A stretch of 64,000 nucleotides of DNA from Flammula alnicola (Eukaryota > Basidiomycota > Agaricomycetes > Agaricales > Strophariaceae), in assembly GCA_015499995.1 (NCBI GenBank), contig JADNRV010000003.1:62001-126000 (forward strand). The letters run 5' to 3'. The notes below the pieces were generated by a model. That model searched no databases, was not told the DNA's origin, and saw only the letters and a program-made list of their open reading frames with translations. Of the stretch, positions 1-12,357 are shown piece after piece; within the stretch, counting starts at the first letter, position 1, and the number at the start of each line of letters is the position of its first letter. The translations under genes were made by a program, and so were the position numbers.

Positions 1-1632
1 TGATACCATAATGTCATGGGATGCACTAAGGTGGCGTCTTAAGTCATAGCCTCGGCTGAAGACATAGTCGCATGCAGCAATACTATGTGATGCAGGATTC
101 ACAGAGCAGGGGTCACCTGTCAAATCTTGCAAGGAAGGGAATGGGCAACATAGGGCTTTAGCATTCTTCACATTAGCTTCCGCCCGTTTCGCGTATGCAT
201 TTCCGGTGATCATGTCGATGTCGAAGGTCGCCTCGTGACCTCCTTGAGCTTCAGTTTCCGAAGGATCTTCACCGGAAAAATCTGTTACTGGATGGACAGA
301 TTGATGGACCTTTGCTTGGTGGCGCTGAAGGAGATGTTTGTAACCAAAAGAGTGGTTGCAGTCGGCATAGTCGCAGGTGAAATCACGCTTTCCTAGATGT
401 GTGACATTCGTGTGGGTATTGAGAGCCTTTTTCTGTTTATACGGTATCAGTTGAATAGCAGTAAAGATCGCCACAGAAACATACGGATTTAAAGTCTTTC
501 CCACAGTCGCCGACCTCGCACTGCCAATCCCTGAAATATTCGCCACCTCTTCTTTTCTTTCTCACTGCTTGATCGCTGTTGTCGTCCGATTCTACGCCAT
601 TGTCCATTTCTATGTCTGCTTCGCGCTCCTCGTGCAATTTTAAATGGGCCCTCAGATTAGTCTGGTTTGCAAAGGTGCGACCATTGCACGATGGATGTGA
701 GCAAGTTGGGGGATGTCTCATTCGCATGTGTGATTGCAAAGCAGACCAAGTGGGAAAGAAAGTCGGGGCGTCATCTACACCTGCAAGGCAAGAGACATGC
801 ACACACGTGTAACGTTTGCCTAAAAACTGTCAGTCAAGAATCCGAGGGAGATGTGATAATTACGGCACCATCGTGTGTCTTTTGGTGTGTTTTCAGGTGT
901 TGGTTAGTATCGAAGGATTTCGTGCAACCTTCATGTTCGCAACGGTAGGGTTTGGTGCCAGGGGGAGCGTGTTCTGAGCAGACGTGGGCTCGTAGTAGAT
1001 GATGTTTGGCGAATGCTTCATGGCAATTTACTTCGTTACACTACAGCAGTGTAACTCAATCAGTGCCTCTGGAAACGAGTATTGGTCGAGAGTACTTTAT
1101 AGGGTTTGGCACCGTCATGCCATGAATGATGTACTTGTAAATGCTGGGAAGTCCAGAAACGCTTTCCGCAGTTGTCTCTCTCGCAAACGAACGGCCGTGA
1201 TGTCTCGGGAAGATGGGAACGTGCATGGGCATGCAAATGTGTTTCCCGCAAGTATGAGTTTCCGCACGTTTCACAGACAAATGGCCGCTACAACGAGTTG
1301 AGAAGCGGGCTTTGCAGGCTGAGCACAAAATAACATACCTGGCCCGTATGTGAGCGTTCGTGCTCCTCTAAACGTGAGGGCTTGGTATAGGCCTTTTCAC
1401 AGCCCTTGAACATGCAACGATAGCGCCTCTTCGTGTCTTCCACGAGTTGACCATTGATAATTATAGGCAAGCCTTTTGATGTCGACGCCTGTTGACCAGA
1501 AGATTCACAGTCAGACTGGTCGGGGAGAGGTGTCTCAGAGGTTGGTGTTGGGCTGAGGTGCAGCACCAGGGTGTCAATTTGCCTCGTGGCTTTGCGTTTG
1601 CCCAGTACAGTTGACTGGAAGGCCTGTTTCAT
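1..1632 (-). CDS. Transcription factor IIIA-like C2H2 zinc-finger protein (3' end outside window)
   Basis: TFIIIA binds the 5S rRNA gene and 5S RNA in the nucleus and recruits TFIIIC/Pol III. Read on the minus strand from the ATG at 1632 (M-K-Q-A-F-Q), the spliced frame gives an acidic/Ser-rich leader, then consecutive C2H2 fingers: YRCMFKGCEKAY..H..H, FVCETCGNSY..H..H, FVCERDNCGKRF..H..H, a finger split by an intron, YRCEHEGCTKSF..H..H, a long-loop finger, PTCSHPSCNGRTF..H..H, WQCEVGDCGKDF, FTCDYADCNHSF and a last CDYVFSRGYDL..H..H at the window edge. About nine or ten fingers with TGEKP-like or longer linkers fit the TFIIIA family. An earlier in-frame stretch to 1770 is probably 5' UTR. At least four introns interrupt it. 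The frame is still open at base 1, so the C terminus is missing. Family call is firm; exact exon ends are approximate. Confidence 0.85.
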
Positions 1633-1782
1633 GTCAAGGGCAACCCAAGTGAAGCAGTGGGAAAAGGAGAGAATCCTTCTGACTTTACAACCATCAGTCA
1701 ATGTGACAGATAAGATTAGATAACGAAATGGGGTCTGTCGCCCTTTCTTCATTTCAGTTCGTTTCCCCATCCTTCGATAGGC
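1633..1782. promoter_or_regulatory. Short divergent promoter, TFIIIA / fucosyltransferase-like gene
   Basis: Only 150 bp separate the two start codons, so both upstream regions must share this segment. No clear TATA box or other motif was recognised. Confidence 0.4.
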
Positions 1783-3523
1783 ATGGCTCTTGGTAGAATC
1801 AGAAAGCCCTTCTTAGGTTTTCTTCTGTTGGTTACCATTCTGACCTACGCGGGGTTTGTATGGCCTATCCTGAGCTCCTTAAAACACCTCAAAATCACAC
1901 CGTCGCCAACCTCCCTCACATGCGCAGATGTTCAAGTGACTACCGACGAGTTGCCTCACCCACTCCTTGGATCCCCTACAGCCAGATTTAGAGGCGAGAA
2001 TTGCCTTGCATCTTGCTTACCTCAAATCAAATACAGTTAATTGAACGACTGTCATAATAGATAACATTCGGAATGATTCATGGTATATCACCAGTTGGGC
2101 CAATTCAGGATATAGTGCGTATATGCGTCAGTTTACATATAATCTTTTACACTGACCAAAACGTTAGCCAACGAATTCATGGGTTATGTGTGTAGAGATT
2201 CAATATACGTGGCATCTCTAAGTAATCTTCCTTGTGAGTAGATCAACATGGTCTACCTCGGTACAATCACCAATCGAATACCCATTATCCCTCCTTTTGC
2301 ACCTAGCCAACACATACGTGAGTGTCTTGATGTGTTTTTTTTTCATTAGTTCCTGATGTCATGCTGTTCATTTAGCGGGCTCTGCAGGAATCGTTCCATT
2401 TGGTGACATATTTGACTTGGATTATCTGCGAAAGAAGCTTCAAACACCAGTGCTCGAATGGCGAGATGTCAAACAAATTCCTTCACGCTCTTCTACAGGG
2501 CCATATTCTACCCGGGAAGTCGAAGCCATAGGCTGTTGGACAACGGCCCAAGAAAGCCAAAAGACTGTGATGCAGCCGGAAACTATCGTGCGACATCTCG
2601 GCATGGACGTCTCGTATACCAAGATTCCGTTGTTCACTCGTTTCCCAAGTTCCGACCGGGATGAAATCCATGTCGTGTTCCCTCAGGTAGCTGCCGCGAT
2701 ATATCCAGAAGATCCTCTTGTAGAGCCAGACAAGTTAAAGAATCTTCAAAAATCTCCGAAGGGCCACCAAAGAACACCTGACGCTCATCTCTCATGTTTT
2801 GATTCATTATATTTTGCGACATCAGGTGCACAGGCATGGGAGTGGCAAAAATCCTGGTCACCAGCCTGGAAAAAGATTGGTCGAAATCTACCATATACAC
2901 AGACTCTGAAGCAACTCGGACGCGACTATATATCGCGGGCGTTCCAATTTTCGGGTTCCTTGGACGACCTGCCACCTGTAGGTTCACCCCTTTCTCTTTC
3001 ATTGTCGACGAGGAGGCTGACCTTGCTTTCCATTGACCAGTTTATAGCTGTGCACATTCGTCGCGGGGACTTTATTTGGCAATGCCCTCTTGAAGACGAG
3101 TCGGACGAGACACCCTTCAATTGTTTCCCCCCTCTTTCTGTGTACGGAAAGCACGTCGATGTTATCAAGAAAAAGTGGCTGACCAAGAGTAATCTGACTG
3201 TATCGAACGTTATTGTTATGTCGGGTATGGCATCTGTCCAACTTTACACAGAATACCTTACTATCTGCCTTCTAGATGAACAATCCCCTGCATTCTGGGA
3301 CGATGTAAAGAATCACGGATGGTCGTTTGTCAACCACACACAAGAAGAAACTGTCGAGATGCTCGGAGAATGGTTTCCTCCAATTATTGATACAGTCATC
3401 CAGAGTTTTGCCGTCGGGTTGGTGGGTACTAAGGATTCTACCTTCAGCTTGGTTGGCGAGAGGAGGGTTAAAGATTGGAACGGCGGTTTTACTAATGAAG
3501 TGAACATCCAGACTGGTCAATAA
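1783..3523 (+). CDS. O-fucosyltransferase-like type II membrane protein
   Basis: Probably a Golgi/ER glycosyltransferase of the fungal GDP-fucose O-fucosyltransferase-like group. The N terminus has a signal anchor (G-F-L-L-L-V-T-I-L-T-Y-A-G-F-V). Small exons then read N-I-R-N-D-S-W-Y-I-T-S-W, N-E-F-M-G-Y-V and Y-L-G-T-I-T-N-R-I-P-I-I-P-P-F, the usual substrate-pocket region of this group. The second half carries F-I-A-V-H-I-R-R-G-D-F, the hallmark Arg motif, and ends with T-K-D-S-T-F-S-L-V-G-E-R-R. Splicing across the 51-nt intron near 3222-3272 restores V-I-V-M-S-D-E-Q-S-P; another intron lies at about 2972-3040. At least six exons. It is divergent from the TFIIIA gene. The acceptor sugar or protein is unknown. 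Confidence 0.75.
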
Positions 3524-3792
3524 GTTACACATGCTTCCACGCGCAGAACCTTAAGTTTAACACGTATTAATCAGATTAGTTAGATGTATACTTTGTATTT
3601 CAATGGATAACGAATGGACAGTTTATTGAGAAACGCCGCTATCATGTATGCATGTTCCCATAGAGGAGCTTCCCTATGCTGAGAGTCTATGTAAATTTTG
3701 ATTGAAAACACTTTCGCCAAAACTTGGACATATGTACTGTACACTATAAATACTGAAGAAATTCCAAGTCCGTTGTCAATTCCACCCCAAAA

Positions 3793-6574
3793 TCAAAACG
3801 ACGGAATCCCATCTCTAAATGCCGGCCTAGAAGGACGTCCGTAATCCCCTGCCTGAAAGAAACCAGCGTTGCCCAACATGGAGGAATCACTTACAGGCCT
3901 TCCAGGCGGAGGGGCCTGCATTTGTGGTCCTGCAGGCCCATAAGATGCATTTCCTTGAGGTAGAACCACAGGCTGTATAGGCATAGTATAACGAATCTCC
4001 AGCTCTTCCAACACAGTTTTGAGATGGCGCATAAATGCTGTGCGACGGGTCCATCTTCCTCCCCAATCTTGCCAGTTCGGTCGATCTACGAGGATAACGT
4101 CTGAGGCATAAAATTCCAAGGATAAAATTCCAAGTAAAATACGCACGTTCCATAGCGACGATGAGATGAATTGCATTTTGGAACTCCATCTTGTCAATAT
4201 TCAAAGCACAATCCGACCATTCTCGGCTATTTGTGTCGACGTAAGTGAGGATTTTGTTCCGTAGTTGCTCGATGACCTCCATTGGGGTCTCGTACGAAAC
4301 CATCAAGTTGGTTGACTCCCACCTAAAAAATTATTGTTAGAACATGAAAAATCCTGGTCTAAAAAGACGTACATGGACTTGCTGCGACGCAGGTTATGAA
4401 CAAGTTTTGAGTTGGCTAGTAGAGAGTTGGGTGCGATGACCTCTTGACCGTCAACTCGACGGAAGGTGGTTGAGAAAAGTCCGAATTCCTTGACAAATAA
4501 GACCTAGGTACCATTTTTTTAGCAGATTGCTTCAAGGGTTCAGATTCATAGCGTATGAACCTGATCATCGATCATAACAAGATCTCCAACGTCGAAGACA
4601 TGCGTAGAGAATATGAATATAAGCTGGTGGAAGTTAATGTGAGCATTTCGTGTCGAGTGTAGACCGCTGGTACATACAGATTCGAACAAGGTCGCGGCAG
4701 AATTGCCGAAAATAAACGAGAAACCAAGTACGACCGTGGCTAGCGGAACCAGCGACGCAAACGCGTTCGTCCGGTTAAATATAAGTAGACACAAAAAGAT
4801 GACGATGACCAAGGCCAGGCATAATAGAACAGCATCAAGCTTGGCGACTATCGACCCGACATCCTATTGACATTGTCAACATAACATGATGCTAGTGACT
4901 TTATATGCACACAAATCACTGACCTTGAGCCCCGCGATCAATGATTTTCGTTCCCGATAAATCCGTTGGACAGCCTCGCGCATTTCAGGTTTGCTAATAT
5001 CGCCGTTCCCGTCTTTGTCGAATAAGGCGAACGCCTCGTGCTAGAAAGGATGGAAATCAGTGAATTGATATCGACCCGCTAAATAATATCCCTACAGCTT
5101 CGACCGTGGTACGAAAGTATGGGTAAAAATCTGTGAAATGTCAATTAGGGAATATGGGTCGAAGAACTACATGAAACGAACCTTCAACTACGAGATGGGA
5201 TCTTGGCGGATTAACGTTACTGAGAGCGCTGAACAACTTCCTTGCCAACTTTCTCGCTGAATGGAGGCCACTGAAGTCACCTTCTTTATTGAACTTTGAA
5301 TTCTTCAACGCGACCTGGCCAATTGCGCCGCCAACCTATTTATGCATGTCAGTACTAGCTGGGCAATAACGGAGACCAATGGCAACTTACCTGATCAACT
5401 ATCACACTCGTCACTAATGATTTCTTTTTCCTCTTGCGTTGCCCGCTGGGTTTCGGAGAAAACATTTTCGACTCATTCAAGGGAGGCGTATCTTGTCCAG
5501 TCATCGGCGATACCTCGGTGCTGCTTTCTCCTTCCTTTTGAGTACCGTAGGGAATAGACGAGAAATCGAAAGTTCCACTAGAGGCAGAAGGTTTATGTCC
5601 TCGTTTTGAGTAAGGATTCTTCTTGGTGGGAGAAAGAAACTGGGCATTGGATAGGCGATCCAATGCCCTCAAACCCAACTGATTTTCGGCAAGGCGATCG
5701 GCGAGAGCCTTTTGGTGAAAGTTGATGGCGACAAACTGAAGGAATAATTTCTCTATGAAGAGAATAATTCCAGCAGAAAACAAGGCCTTATGGCGACTCA
5801 GAAGGTAATAGGTGATTAATTATGGGAGATAACGCACCTGCATCACACGGTTCACAATTGACCAGTACGTTCCGGGTGGGTTATATATTGTTCGGAGAAT
5901 AGGTAAAGCAATCCAGGCCCATGTTATGTCAAGAGCAAGTTTCAACCAAGACTTGACAGCCATCGTCAACTGCAAGAAAGTCAGCTGCTACTAGTAGTGC
6001 GCAGTCGAATACCGTGTTTACACACCTCAACTTGGATCTTTAAACGTTCAATGTTCCCGCCGAAGAGACCCGTCACTACGATGACAATTCGAGGGGAAAA
6101 ATCCACCGAAAGATAAGTCATGCAGCCAGCAGCCCATATTATCGTCAACCAGAGTGACCAAACGTGAACCTGCATTTTGGCAGGACTGTCTCCAAAGCGA
6201 ATATTCACAACCACGAGAGGCGTGATAAAGATGGCGGCACCGACCATACTGACCAAAAGCACTCTAATAGGCCTGGCAAGCTTCATGAAAGCAAGCCATA
6301 GACGCCGCCCTCGCTTCGCCTGCATGTTCCCTGTGTTATCGTCATTCGGATTCTCTTCCTCGGACCAGTCGAATTCATCTGAGGATTCTGTTGATGCTGT
6401 CGAATTTGAATCTGAGTCGGAATCCTGCGCCTTTTCCTCTAGCGTTCCTTCGCGAGACAGTGGACGAGGTGGGCTTGAGGCAAAGTCATGTGTCCTAGGG
6501 AGATTCTTGCCCTCGACCTGGAGATAGGGAATGCTTGACCCTTCACTGTCCTTGGTGGTCATTGGGCGTTCCAA
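3793..6574 (-). CDS. EF-hand mechanosensitive channel of the MscS family
   Basis: Fungal Msy1/Msy2-like channels sit in ER or plasma membranes and open on membrane tension, with Ca2+ sensing by an EF-hand. The N terminus (M-E-R-P-M-T-T-K-D) is Ser/Asp/Glu-rich, followed by several hydrophobic segments (V-L-L-V-S-M-V-G-A-A-I-F-I-T-P-L). A single EF-hand loop reads D-K-D-G-N-G-D-I-S-K-P-E. The pore helix region V-V-L-G-F-S-F-I-F-G-N-S follows, then the beta-domain H-V-F-D-V-G-D-L-V-M-I-D-D and V-A-P-N-S-L-L. The tail is Pro/Gly-rich. About ten introns. An ORF from 6734 lies upstream in another frame; I chose the ATG at 6574 because it opens the conserved leader directly, but an upstream exon is possible. 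Confidence 0.85.
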
Positions 6575-7233
6575 TGAACGAACGAGCTTTCAGATGTGAT
6601 TCTTGAGCAAAAATGTGGGTATATGATTCGAGATTGTTGCGCTCTGGTGTGGGGCCTAGATATATGCGGTCATAGTTAGGGCTCATGGTCAAAAATGGCG
6701 GATCAAATTTCAACCATCCCACCAAGAGTTCCATTTGGCATTTACCAAAATGTTGTTGTCATGACGGAAGAATAAAATTTCTGGCCCGAGGTGGCTCATA
6801 CTATATGTAGCCTCTACATTTTGTCTTTGACCTCCGCAACCGCCGACGGCGCTAGCTTATCGATGGCGACTACGCAATCATTTGCAAGGTCTAGAGACCC
6901 GAAATCTATCGACTCTCGAGGCCCCTCGTCGCATTGACGATCCCTATTCGTCCGCAGTCCATTTCTGTAAAGTGATTTATGTAAATGGCTGCGGCTGTTC
7001 AGTCCTCTGTTCAACTCACACTCCCAGTCGATGATGCAGCTATGATTACCTCCAAAATCTGGCCAAAGTGATGTCAGTAGTAGTGATCCAGGCCGTTGAA
7101 TTTACGAGAGTTTCTTTTGTCAGTTACATTTTACAACGTCGACATATACTTATTTCTCCCTGGGCGTGAAATGGCTAGCTACTTTTCCATTCAAAGATAC
7201 AAAATACATGAAAACCAGGATCGAGAATGGATC
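6575..7233. other. Intergenic, MscS promoter side and 3' flank of the next gene
   Basis: About 660 bp. It should hold the MscS promoter and 5' UTR and the 3' UTR of the gene to the right. Only short ORFs without recognisable similarity are present, and I see no repeat or RNA gene. Confidence 0.4.
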
Positions 7234-10200
7234 CTATGTCGGAGACCAAGCAGTGTTTTGCTGACCGACATCATCAGCCAACAGCTTCCAAAAATACGAC
7301 TGTATATCGCCCATAAAACGCAACCAGTTGTCCCAAGCCTTCCCTCCTCCCTGTAGCAATGCTTCGCCAGAGATGTCGGCGTCCATAAAATGAAAAGAGT
7401 TATCATACTTAAATATATATAAATGAAGTTCCGGATTAAATGGATCATAGTAACTGTTGAGTAAGAGCTCCTTCGCCCGGATTACCGACATTCTAAAGGA
7501 GGTATCAGGGTCTGTGCCAGGAAAACGAGAATAAAAAGAATCACATACCGATACATTAATAATACAAGCAACAACTGAACCAAAAGAAAGACGACATAAA
7601 TGCGTCGGCTAACTCGAGTTGGTAAGGATTTCGAGTCAAAGGAATCGGAGATCTAGAGTAGTGTTAGGGGCATTAGTGTAAGGTACCATAGTAGAACTCA
7701 CTGCAGAATCGCCCTGAAGCAAATTAAATTTGACATGCGACCTGGCATTTGATCAAGCAACCGTTCTCGGTTTTTGCGAGCTTGCATCGACACGGCATTC
7801 AATTCCTCTATCCGAGCTTGGTCAATAGAATCAAATTTATTATCCCTATAAAAAGGTCGATGAATACCGGACATGCCTATAGAAACATGCAGAATTACCT
7901 GTCAATGTCATCGATATCTTCGACGAGGTTTTCAAGATCTTGACGAATACGTGATAACAGTTCTCCGCGGCTTGAAGGAGGAAATTCCTCTTCATCTTTG
8001 CTCTCTTCGGCAATCGATTGCTCTGATTCTTGAACTTTGCGACCCATTGCGTCTACCACGCGGAGCACATTTCGACTGCGAATGGTGTCGTTAGGCCCGG
8101 AAGAACTAGGCTCTTGTTCTCTTCCAAAGGCATCCAAGATACGTATATTGGACGTCTTGGCTCGACGGGGGCTGCGCGGAGATGGGGGCCGCACAGAAGA
8201 CTTGTCCTCTGCCCGCGACTCATCTTCTGCCCGCGACTCGTCCTTAGATTTAAATGACGAATCAACAAGTTGTGGACTGGGCGCTAGGCCATTCTCCGTC
8301 GAAGGGGCTTCAGCTTCTGGATTGAAACGAACCTTCAAGATACTCTTTCTTGCTGCAGGTGTTGCTGCCCATCCACCGGGAACATATGGCGTTTTGGGAT
8401 CCAAGGATGATCCCTTTGATAATGAAGCAATAGGAGTAAGAAGGCCTTCACTCTGTTCGGGTGTTTGTTCATCTGCTGACCAGGGCTGTGGAGCTGACGA
8501 TGAAGCCGGCGCGGGAGTCTGCCAGGCTCCAGGGGGCTTCGGTGTCTTGGTCGCGAACTGAGTCTCGCTTGGGTTCGGCATTCTTACAGGTGTCTTTGGA
8601 TCAAGTGGCGCTTCGTCGTCGGATTTCATGTCATCAATTTGCATTGTCGAATGGTCGTAGGGGTCGCGATCAAATGGGCTGGCCTCGGAGCCATGGGCGT
8701 TTGAAGCCACCCTCCAGGGGGTCTCGGAGTTGGCATCCAACTAGGATCTGGAAGACCATTTGGTTCTAACCTAGGAGTAGCGGTTTGACTCAAAGGCTCG
8801 CGGTCGGATTCATCACTAGACGATGGGGTTGGAAGCTCGGGCAAACTTTTCGGAGGCGAAGGCGTTTTAGGTTCTCTCCTAGAACCCTTGGGCGTTGAGC
8901 GTTGTGGAGGAGTCGCAGGGGATAAAACAACTTCCTCGAACGATTCTCGAGGCAGAGTGTGATCTTCAACCAAGATACGAGGTGCATTCGACGGAATGGA
9001 AAATCGTGATGAAGGCTCGGATAGCGGTGTTGTTGAACGCCGTCGATATTCATCTTCGTCGGGTATATCAGGCTGAGAGACCGTTCTCATGTTGGGGGTT
9101 TCGTCTTGTGATGACAAATCAGTTTCTCTCATTTCTAAAATGAAAGGGCATTGCGTCAGGAAGGCTTGAAGTAAAAAAAAAAAAAAAAAACGAAGACTTA
9201 CCATCTGTGTCCTGACCAGTTGCCTGCAAACGTGACGGGGGCCGATCCATAGTAGCTGAGGTCCAAGATGAAGATGGCTGAGTTGATGGATTGGCCTGTG
9301 GTGACGATGACGACTTTCCATTCAAAACCGGCGTCGAGCGCGAAATCGAACCAGAAGAAACTTCCTTGGCTTCATTAAACGACGGCGACACAGGTTGTTT
9401 TCGGCTTAACGATGCTGAAACCTTTGACCGTCTTGAAGCCGATGATACATTCGGCGAGGTTGATTCCTTCTTCGGAAAAGACAGGCGACGAAGACTGGGA
9501 TCTCTGTGTCGATACGTATTGTCGATAGCTTGTAAAGAAGATGAGCGGCTTGGAGTGGGACTTGGCAACTCAGCAGGCACCGGGGATAATGATCGGCGAA
9601 TTTCTCTGTTTTCCGTCACACGTCCCGAGTTTGGTGAGTTGGCTGGAGATATTGCCCGTCGGCTGCTACTTTGTCCTTTCGACTGATTCGCGCTCTGGAA
9701 ACTCTTTGACCTCAAACGACTATCGGTATGTTGGGGAGATGGTGATACCGATGGTGATGGTGATGTTAGTGGGCGGGAAGCCGGTGGTTTATGCCAAGAA
9801 GGATGTGGCGAGTTCCAGTTCCTCTCCCGTTCACGTACGATATCTGCATGACCATTGTCACGACTTGCTACAGATGATGCCGAAGGCGAACTGGTACGAG
9901 ATGACGAGAAGGAATGGTGTCGATGGAGGTTTGTATGTGAAGTAGAAGGAAGACGCGAGACATTAGAATACGTAAACTCAAGGCTGTTCATACAATGTTA
10001 AGCAGTGTTTCTGAAGGGCAGGGTCAAGTTGAGACGGACCTTTTGTGCGACTTACGTGAAGTAACCAACCGATCACTCTCCTCAAGTTTGTTAATCGAAG
10101 ATCTACGTTGGAGGTGGTGGGAGGAAGTCCCAGTTTCGTCATGTCGTGGCGTTGGCTCATCCAAGGACGTTAAACGTGATCTGTGCAAATGCGAGGAGTC

Positions 10201-11680
10201 ACGAGAATTGCGGGGCTTATTCCATTCATGCTCTTGGTTGCCGTTCAGTTCAAGCAATTCATCTTTCTCGTGTTCTAAGAAATCACATTGAGTACCAAGA
10301 ACATATATAGGATGGGAAAGAAAGTTACCGTTTGAAGAGACATGAATGGACGCCATAGATGGGAACGCTGTATATAAATGAGCCAACACGAATTAGATTA
10401 CTTATTGCCAAACTTACAATGACGATGCACGGCATGATTTGCGGTGGGCGTTTTACCTGAATCATGGATAGGATTCGAGGGAAGAGGACTAGGGTTTTCT
10501 GTTCTTGACGTCGGTCTTTTTCGTAGTATCGGAGGTGGAGATACTAAGATAACAGATCAAAATTCTGCAGAGTAGAGGAAATTAGTGCTTACTCGAACGC
10601 TCAGCAGAACGCTCTCCGTAACTATCCAACTCATCGATAGCATTCTGCATCTCCGTGTCTTGGTCAAGCAAATCTATTTTAAATGAGTATGTGAGCTTTT
10701 GATTGCGGAATGTGAACCGTGACGGACTTGATTGGAATTGTGAATTGACAGATAATCTCAATGATTGCTGAGGTGTGCTCGTTGCTGCTGGAGGAGTGGA
10801 CTGTAAAGACTTCAAATCTCTTAAAATCGTAGCGGTGTCATTACTGGAATTATCTGCAAGGCGATTAGTCGTAAAAAAGCGGTATATCACGTCAAAGCCT
10901 TACGAATAGAGAGTGGTCCCTCATCCTCGACTGATCCATGTGAAACACGGGAATCACTGAAGCGTTCACGCAAAAATTCCATCGTGATTGGCTGTGGTGA
11001 AGGTTTGAAGCGAGTTGCTCGCCGCTGCGACAGCCCTAGAATCAAGTGGCATTATTAGCACACTAGGGTGACGAGCAATGGGGAGAGGAAACCTGCTCAC
11101 TATTCGCGTTGTCCATCTCATCGTCGCTTAAACTGCGTCGCTTTCCCTTATGATCTGCCCGTTGTTTCTCGACTCTTGGGCTAGCATCGACTTCGCTGGT
11201 GTCGACACTGTTGCGCCTTGGCCGCATCTTTTGAGGTGTATCGCCGGGGTCGCGACGCGCCTTAGAGAATATATCCTTGAGACTTTCTTGAGCCATACTG
11301 GGCGTGGCATTGCCGCGTTCAGATATATCCATATCATAGTCTGATTCTCGCTCAGAGAGATATTGTTGGGAAGGAGATTGGGATGGTGTTGGACTCTTCG
11401 ACTGTGCAGGGAGGCGCGAGAGTAGGGCGCGAAGAACAGCCGCGGGGTTTTCGGAGCGGGTCGAAGTAGAGGGAGCCGGGATAGTGGAGGTGCTTAGTTG
11501 ATCGCTAGCTTCTGACATCGCCATGTCGTTCAAGTTTAGGTCAACCAATTGCGAGAATTCGGGCAGACGGGAAGGACCGCTCTCTGAAGCGGACGCGATT
11601 TGGCTGCTTCGGTCATAGTTTAGAGGGGAATTTCGGGCGACGCGAAGGCGGGGAGTAACGGAAGATGTGTAGGTAGCCAT
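7234..11680 (-). CDS. Large disordered protein with one C-terminal membrane segment, uncharacterised
   Basis: I do not recognise the family. Read from the ATG at 11680 (M-A-T-Y-T-S-S-V-T-P), many exons give a long Ser/Pro/Arg-rich, probably unstructured chain, roughly 1,200 residues. Notable pieces are S-L-K-D-I-F-S-K-A-R-R-D-P-G near residue 130, and three copies of a Thr-Pro/Pro-Gly-Trp motif near the middle (T-P-R-P-P-G-G-W-L-Q-T-P; T-P-K-P-P-G-A-W-Q-T-P; Y-V-P-G-G-W-A-A-T-P). A short duplication (E-S-R-A-E-D twice) and a helical stretch (R-I-R-Q-D-L-E-N-L-V-E-D-I-D-D-I-D) come later. Near the end is one hydrophobic segment, I-Y-V-V-F-L-L-V-Q-L-L-L-V-L-L-M-Y, then about 85 residues. Frequent S/T-P sites suggest phosphorylation; an ER or nuclear-envelope anchor is inference. 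One intron contains an 18-base A run at about 9173-9190. The span could hold two genes, but frames link plausibly. Confidence 0.6.
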
Positions 11681-12357
11681 GGTGAAGGAATTTAGATGTG
11701 TATCGCGGTCAATAGAGTAGACAGTCTTGAGCTGGGCAATTAGTCTAGCAGACCATTTGACATATTGACAAGTCGGAGGGTAAGAACAACACCCGCCGTG
11801 CAGAAAACGGCCTCACAATGGGGACGGGCACCTGCGCTTTGGGCGGCTTTTATTTGTACATGATTGTATCTAAGGCTTCCCACCAAAAGGGAAGAGTGAA
11901 AACGCCTGTACCTTTTTTGAACGCAATTCTGGGTCAAATTTCACAAAATCTTGACAGACGAGTTCTGAATTAGGATATCTTGTGAATCTTGTGCTCAGAT
12001 GTCATATGTGGCGCAAAGATTTCCACTACTTCAATTTTACAAGTTGCCATACAATAGATTCAAAACCCAGCACAAGTTTCAAAAGAAATATATCTCAATA
12101 GGCTGTATGCCAAAAATCTAAGGAATCCATCGAGTGGTTGTTATTTAAATGGTACATAAAGAATGACGAAGGAATACGACGGAGTCACGTATGTCACACA
12201 TGTGACCGATCGTGTAAAGTGCCGTGTCCTTCGACGGAAGCAAAAAAAACGACGACGCGAGGCATAGGGAGAGAGATTTACGACGGTGAGTGAGAAACAT
12301 ATATATATATTGATCAAATACTCACTACCAGATACCAAAAAAATAGGAGGTTGGCAA
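11681..12357. other. Intergenic with possible left end of a transposon-like unit
   Basis: About 680 bp between divergent genes. At 12183-12193 it holds AGTCACGTATG, which is inverted with one mismatch at 15580-15590 beyond the transposase-like gene. A GTG-initiated in-frame stretch from 12286 precedes the chosen ATG at 12358. Nothing else was recognised. Confidence 0.35.

Noticed and set aside
8037..8561. Plus-strand open frame of 174 codons
   Set aside because: Mirror of the Ser/Pro-rich minus-strand coding exon, a usual shadow of such composition.
9173..9190. Run of 18 A as a possible retroposed poly(A) tail
   Set aside because: It lies inside an intron of the minus-strand gene and has no element next to it.
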